DNA from: Elephas maximus indicus
Lineage: Eukaryota; Chordata; Mammalia; Proboscidea; Elephantidae
NCBI RefSeq assembly: GCF_024166365.1
Contig: NC_064825.1
Span: forward strand, 99,586,480-99,650,479
Direction: 5' to 3'
Length of the DNA stretch: 64,000 nt
The notes under the pieces are model-generated. The model was not told the DNA's origin. It made no database searches and saw only the letters and a list, made by a program, of their open reading frames with translations. Positions 60,821 through 64,000 of this stretch are shown one piece after another. Each line of letters begins with the position of its first letter. The stretch's first letter is position 1. A program made the translations under genes and the position numbers.

Positions 60821-61528
60821 CACCCCATTTGCCATGAGAGCAGAAGAACTAGATGGTGCCTGGCTACCATCACTGAATGTTTTGATCAAAGATTCTATAG
60901 AGGAGTCCTGATCAAGAGGGGAAAAATGCAGAACAGAATTTCAAATTCTCATGGAATCCAGACTTTCTGAAGCCATAGAGGCTGGGAGACCCCCTGAAAC
61001 TATTGCCCTGAGATAATTTTTAAACCTTAAACCAAAAATATCCCCTGAAGTCTTCTTAAAACCAAACAATAGTTTAGCTTAACTAGAAAATAATGTCAGC
61101 CTTGAGCATTGTGCTCTTTTAAGATCTATCTATATGGGATCAAGGAAACCCTGGTGGCATAGTGGTTAAAAGCTAGGCTGCTAACCAAAAGGTCGGCAGT
61201 TTGGATCCACCTGGTGCTCCTGGAAACCGTATGGGGCAGTTCTACTCTGTTCTATAGGGTCGCTATGAGTCGAAATGGACTCGGAGGTAACGGGTTTATA
61301 TGGAATCAAATTGACAACAACAACTGGAAAGATCAGATAGGAAACTTAGGGGGCAGTGAGTTTATGTTAATGGGGGAGAAACAACTTGGAAAAGGAGGAT
61401 AAGAATGGTTGCACTACTCAAAGATGTAATCAATGTCATTGAATTGTACGAGTAGAAACTGTTGAATTGGTGTATGTTCTGCTGTGTGTTCTCAACAACA
61501 ATAACAAAAATAAAACAAATCATATTTA
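60821..61528 (+). mobile_element. Unassigned retroelement with 13-bp target duplication
   Basis: The 13-mer aaaaagatattgg flanks the block (60808-60820 and 61529-61541). The block ends in an A-rich tail (aacaataacaaaaataaaac) as expected of a poly(A)-type retrotransposition product. The interior (gtgcctggctaccatcactg, gtatgttctgctgtgtgttc) is not coding. It carries a later AfroSINE insertion. The right-hand target continues as L1. Confidence 0.65.
61144..61296 (+). repeat. AfroSINE, short subtype, with target duplication
   Basis: Sense copy: ggaaaccctggtggcatagt, gtcggcagtttggatccacc, gggtcgctatgagtcgaaat. Flanked by tatatgggatcaa (61131-61143) and tatatggaatcaa (61297-61309). Confidence 0.95.
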
Positions 61529-61541
61529 AAAAAGATATTGG

Positions 61542-62620
61542 ACAGATCCTTCACCAAAGAAGCTATACAGGTGGCAAATAGGCTTTCATGAAAAGATGCT
61601 CACCATCGTCATGCATTATGGAAATGCAAATTAAAGCCACAATGAAATACCACTCCACACATCGGACACCGGAAATTTAAAAACTCGACAGTAGCAAGGG
61701 ATGGTGAGATGTGGAGCAACTGAAGTTCTCGGATGTTGCTGGTGGGAAAACAATTTGGCAGCTTCTAATATAGCTAACCCTGCACTGACTTTATGACCAA
61801 GAAATCCCACTGCTAGGAATCACCCTGGAAAAAGTGAGTACTTATGCTGGGGAGGGGGGAATCTTTCTAGCAGCTTTGTTTACAATCACCCCAATCCTTC
61901 AACAGGTGAATGAATAAACAAACAATGGTACACCCATTCAGTGGAACACGATTCAGCAATAAAAACAACCAAACAAACAAAAACAAAAAACTATTGGTAG
62001 AAGCAGCGACATGGATGAATCCGAAAGGGTTTATGTTCAGTAAAAGAAACCAATCTCAAAATTTACATATTGTCTGACTCTATTTATTGTATGATATTCT
62101 AGAAAAGGCAAAACTATAAGGATGGATAACAGATCACTGGTTACCAGGGGTGGTGGTTGTTAGCTGCCATCCAGTCACTCCTGACAATGGAGCAAAACAT
62201 TCCCCTGTACCATCCCCATGATCAGACCATTGTGATCCACAGGGTTTTCACTGACTGCTTTTGGAAGTAGATTGCCAGGTCTTTCGTCCTAGTGTCTCTC
62301 AGCCTGGAAGCTCTGCTGAAACCTGTACAGAGTCACAGTAACATGCTAGCAGCCTCCATTCGCAGACACATGGTAGCTGCACATGAGACGTATTGGCCAG
62401 GAATCGAACTGAGGTCTCGCCCATAGAAGGTGAGAATTCTACCACTGAACCACCAATGTCCCCTTGCCAGGGGTTAGGGGTAGAGATTACATAAATCTAT
62501 ACATGAATGTGTCAAAACTCATAAAACTATACACCAAAGAAATTAATTTTACAGCCTATTATTTTAAAACTAAAAGAGAGGCAAACTATAGATAAAAAAA
62601 GCAAAATTACATTTACATAT
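61542..62620 (+). repeat. L1 ORF2 3' end and 3' UTR, interrupted by a SINE
   Basis: Sense L1 text: ccttcaccaaagaagctata, atgaaaagatgctcaccatc, aatgaaataccactccacac, gaaatcccactgctaggaat, caatggtacacccattcagt, acatggatgaatccgaaagg. It continues after the inserted SINE (62152-62463) as agggattacat-like text. Many disruptions; inactive. Confidence 0.9.
62152..62463 (-). mobile_element. Composite SINE: tRNA-Gly-like head, RTE LINE tail (antisense)
   Basis: The reverse complement begins gggacattggtggttcagtg with gtagaattctcacc and the B-box agttcgattcctggcca. It continues cagagcttccaggctgagag and ends with the cagctaacaacca tail. Flanks ttaccaggggt (62141-62151) and ttgccaggggt (62464-62474) are the target duplication in L1. 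Confidence 0.9.
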
Positions 62621-62629
62621 ATTTAAACC

Positions 62630-62850
62630 AAAAACCCAAATAAATACAGAAAAAAGTTTGTATCTCTTCACCCAGAAATCCCACTCCTAGGAATTTATCT
62701 TAAAGAAATAATTATGGATGGACACAAAGAATTAACTGGAGAGAAATTTCCTCCTGGCTTTGTTTATTATATAGAAAAACTGAAAATGGCCAAAATGTAC
62801 AGCAATAGGGAATTGGTTAAATAAAGAATGATACTTCCAGTCTTTCTAAC
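62630..62850 (+). repeat. L1 3'-UTR-type fragment
   Basis: caaaaacccaaataaataca, cccagaaatcccactcctag, gggaattggttaaataaaga are L1M-like 3' sequences. Confidence 0.65.
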
Positions 62851-62999
62851 CTCCATATCATTCCTGATATTCTTTACTCTACACACTGTTTCCTTCTTGA
62901 CATACAACTAACACTCATTGTTACGTACTCTTTTCCTTTGCTTATTTCTCTACCTCTCTCCCTTCCATAAAGCAGGAAATGTACCTGGACACATTTGCT

Positions 63000-63075
63000 T
63001 TGTTTACCCACTGTGTCTAATGCCCAGTAGAGTGGCTGGCACACAGTAGGTGCTCAATAAACACTTGCTGACCAA
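63000..63075 (+). repeat. L2-type 3' end
   Basis: gtggctggcacacagtaggt followed by gctcaataaacacttgctga is the common old L2-type ending. Confidence 0.7.
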
Positions 63076-63907
63076 ATTAATGAAATTGATGTTGTAGAAG
63101 AATAGCGTTTAATTCATGGAAAGAGGTCTGTGTTATGTTGTTAAGTAAATCTCATTTTGAAAAGAAAAAATGAGGCAGGGGGAGTATCTGTTCTGAGAAA
63201 AGTCTGGAAGGTTGTACGTCGACACGTTCAAGGAGTTACCAGTGGTGGGAACATGGGTTAATTTTTGTTCCTTCTTTTTGCTGGTCTGAATTTTCTATTT
63301 GTTCTACAATGAGCAGGCGCTGCTTTTATCATTTCGAAAGGTTATTTGGAAGTAGCAATTAGAGCCCCTAATGACGTCTGCTACGGCAGGGCGCTGGGCT
63401 CTGAGCGGTGGGGTTACGGGAGGGGACACGAGCCCCACTTGGAACACTTCAGAGAAAGGCCTCTATTGCCGTGGGAATGGGCTGCTGTCCTCACAAACTG
63501 AACCCTCCATGACGTGGAGGCCTTTTGGAAGCTGGTGACTCCCAGAGTGTGGGCATGAGTCCAGACCTCTCTCTCAGCTCCAGAGACCCATATTTTCAGC
63601 ACTCACACCCCTGTCAACATCTCCACTGGAAACCCCACTACTCCTTTAAACTCAACTTTCAAAATAGAGGACCTCACTCCCCACAGCCTCCAAATCTGGC
63701 CCACTCACCCATCACCCCAAGCAGAATTGTGGGAGCCATCCTTGACTGCCCCCCTTAGCACCCACTGAGTCCAGTCCCTCCTCCCCTTGAAACAGGCCCT
63801 AAAGCCTCCTCCCCTTCCTCTTCCTCCCGCCCTCCTGCATCTTCTCTAGCCTAAATTACTGCCACAGTCTCCTAGTAGGTTTCTCTGCTTTCAGGCTCAC
63901 TACCCTC

Positions 63908-64000
63908 AAGGTGCCCTGGTGGTGCACTGGTTAAGTGCTCGGCTGCTAACTGAAAGACTGACCGTTCGAACCCACCAAGTGGCTCTGCAGGAGAGAGACC
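63908..64000 (+). repeat. AfroSINE, cut by window end
   Basis: Sense head gtgccctggtggtgcactgg, gttcgaacccacc and a ggctctgcaggagagagacc start of the long-subtype internal segment. The tail lies beyond the window. Confidence 0.92.

Larger units (their letters stand above)
52424..64000 (-). other. ALX4: ALX4 intron 1 (partial)
   Basis: Exon 1 is not in the window. Contents: MIRs (52535, 53395, 54100-54350), tRNA-Gly-headed SINEs (53604, 57204, 62152), AfroSINEs (55572, 57456, 61144, 63908), a MaLR LTR (56092), L1 pieces (59110, 61542, 62630), an unassigned element (60821) and an L2-type end (63000). Repeat-free blocks at 52700-53380, 54360-55560, 57640-58900 and 60080-60650 show no exon; two are listed as candidate regulatory elements. 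Confidence 0.85.

Overview
This is a mammalian nuclear DNA window, almost certainly from an afrotherian and most likely a proboscidean (elephant). It carries about 20 copies of the tRNA-derived AfroSINE (head like ggagccctggtggcgcag, tail like gagtcggaatcgactcgacg). It also has SINEs that share their 3' tail with an RTE-clade LINE, on a background of old mammal-wide MIR, L2, L1M and MaLR repeats. The species is an inference from this repeat content.

Two protein-coding genes lie tail to tail. On the + strand are the last four coding exons of EXT2 (11904-12047, 14013-14141, 16302-16384, 23753-23891), followed by a 3' UTR of about 1.1 kb. On the - strand are the last three coding exons of ALX4 (exon 2 at 52113-52423, exon 3 at 44853-44981, exon 4 at 41181-41510). 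A long repeat-poor 3' UTR then runs down to an AATAAA signal near 36.64 kb. Exons upstream of EXT2 residue ~555 and ALX4 exon 1 lie outside the window. All splice sites are canonical GT/AG and all reading phases join correctly, so both genes look intact as far as they can be seen.

Layout: 1-11903 is an EXT2 intron; 11904-23891 holds the EXT2 terminal exons; 23892 to about 25025 is the EXT2 3' UTR; about 25.0-36.6 kb is intergenic; 36.62-41.18 kb is the ALX4 3' UTR; 41.18-52.42 kb holds ALX4 exons 4 to 2; 52.42-64.0 kb is ALX4 intron 1. The same gene pair and orientation is known at human 11p11.2, where joint loss of EXT2 and ALX4 underlies Potocki-Shaffer syndrome. EXT2 is a Golgi heparan sulfate co-polymerase subunit and ALX4 is a nuclear paired-class homeodomain factor. 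They are neighbours, not an operon, and share no pathway that the sequence shows.

The most unusual structures are in the mobile DNA: (1) a 483-bp fold-back hAT-like element with a perfect 8-bp target duplication at 14261-14743; (2) a perfect 28-bp inverted duplication inside an old AfroSINE at 12919-12986, which looks like a template-switch scar; (3) composite SINEs with a tRNA-Gly-like head and an RTE LINE tail; (4) two SINEs inserted serially at the same target site; (5) a fresh 3 x 60 bp tandem repeat inside an old L1. Several repeat-free AT-rich blocks with TAATTA-type homeodomain motifs are listed as candidate regulatory elements. No wholly new gene system was seen.
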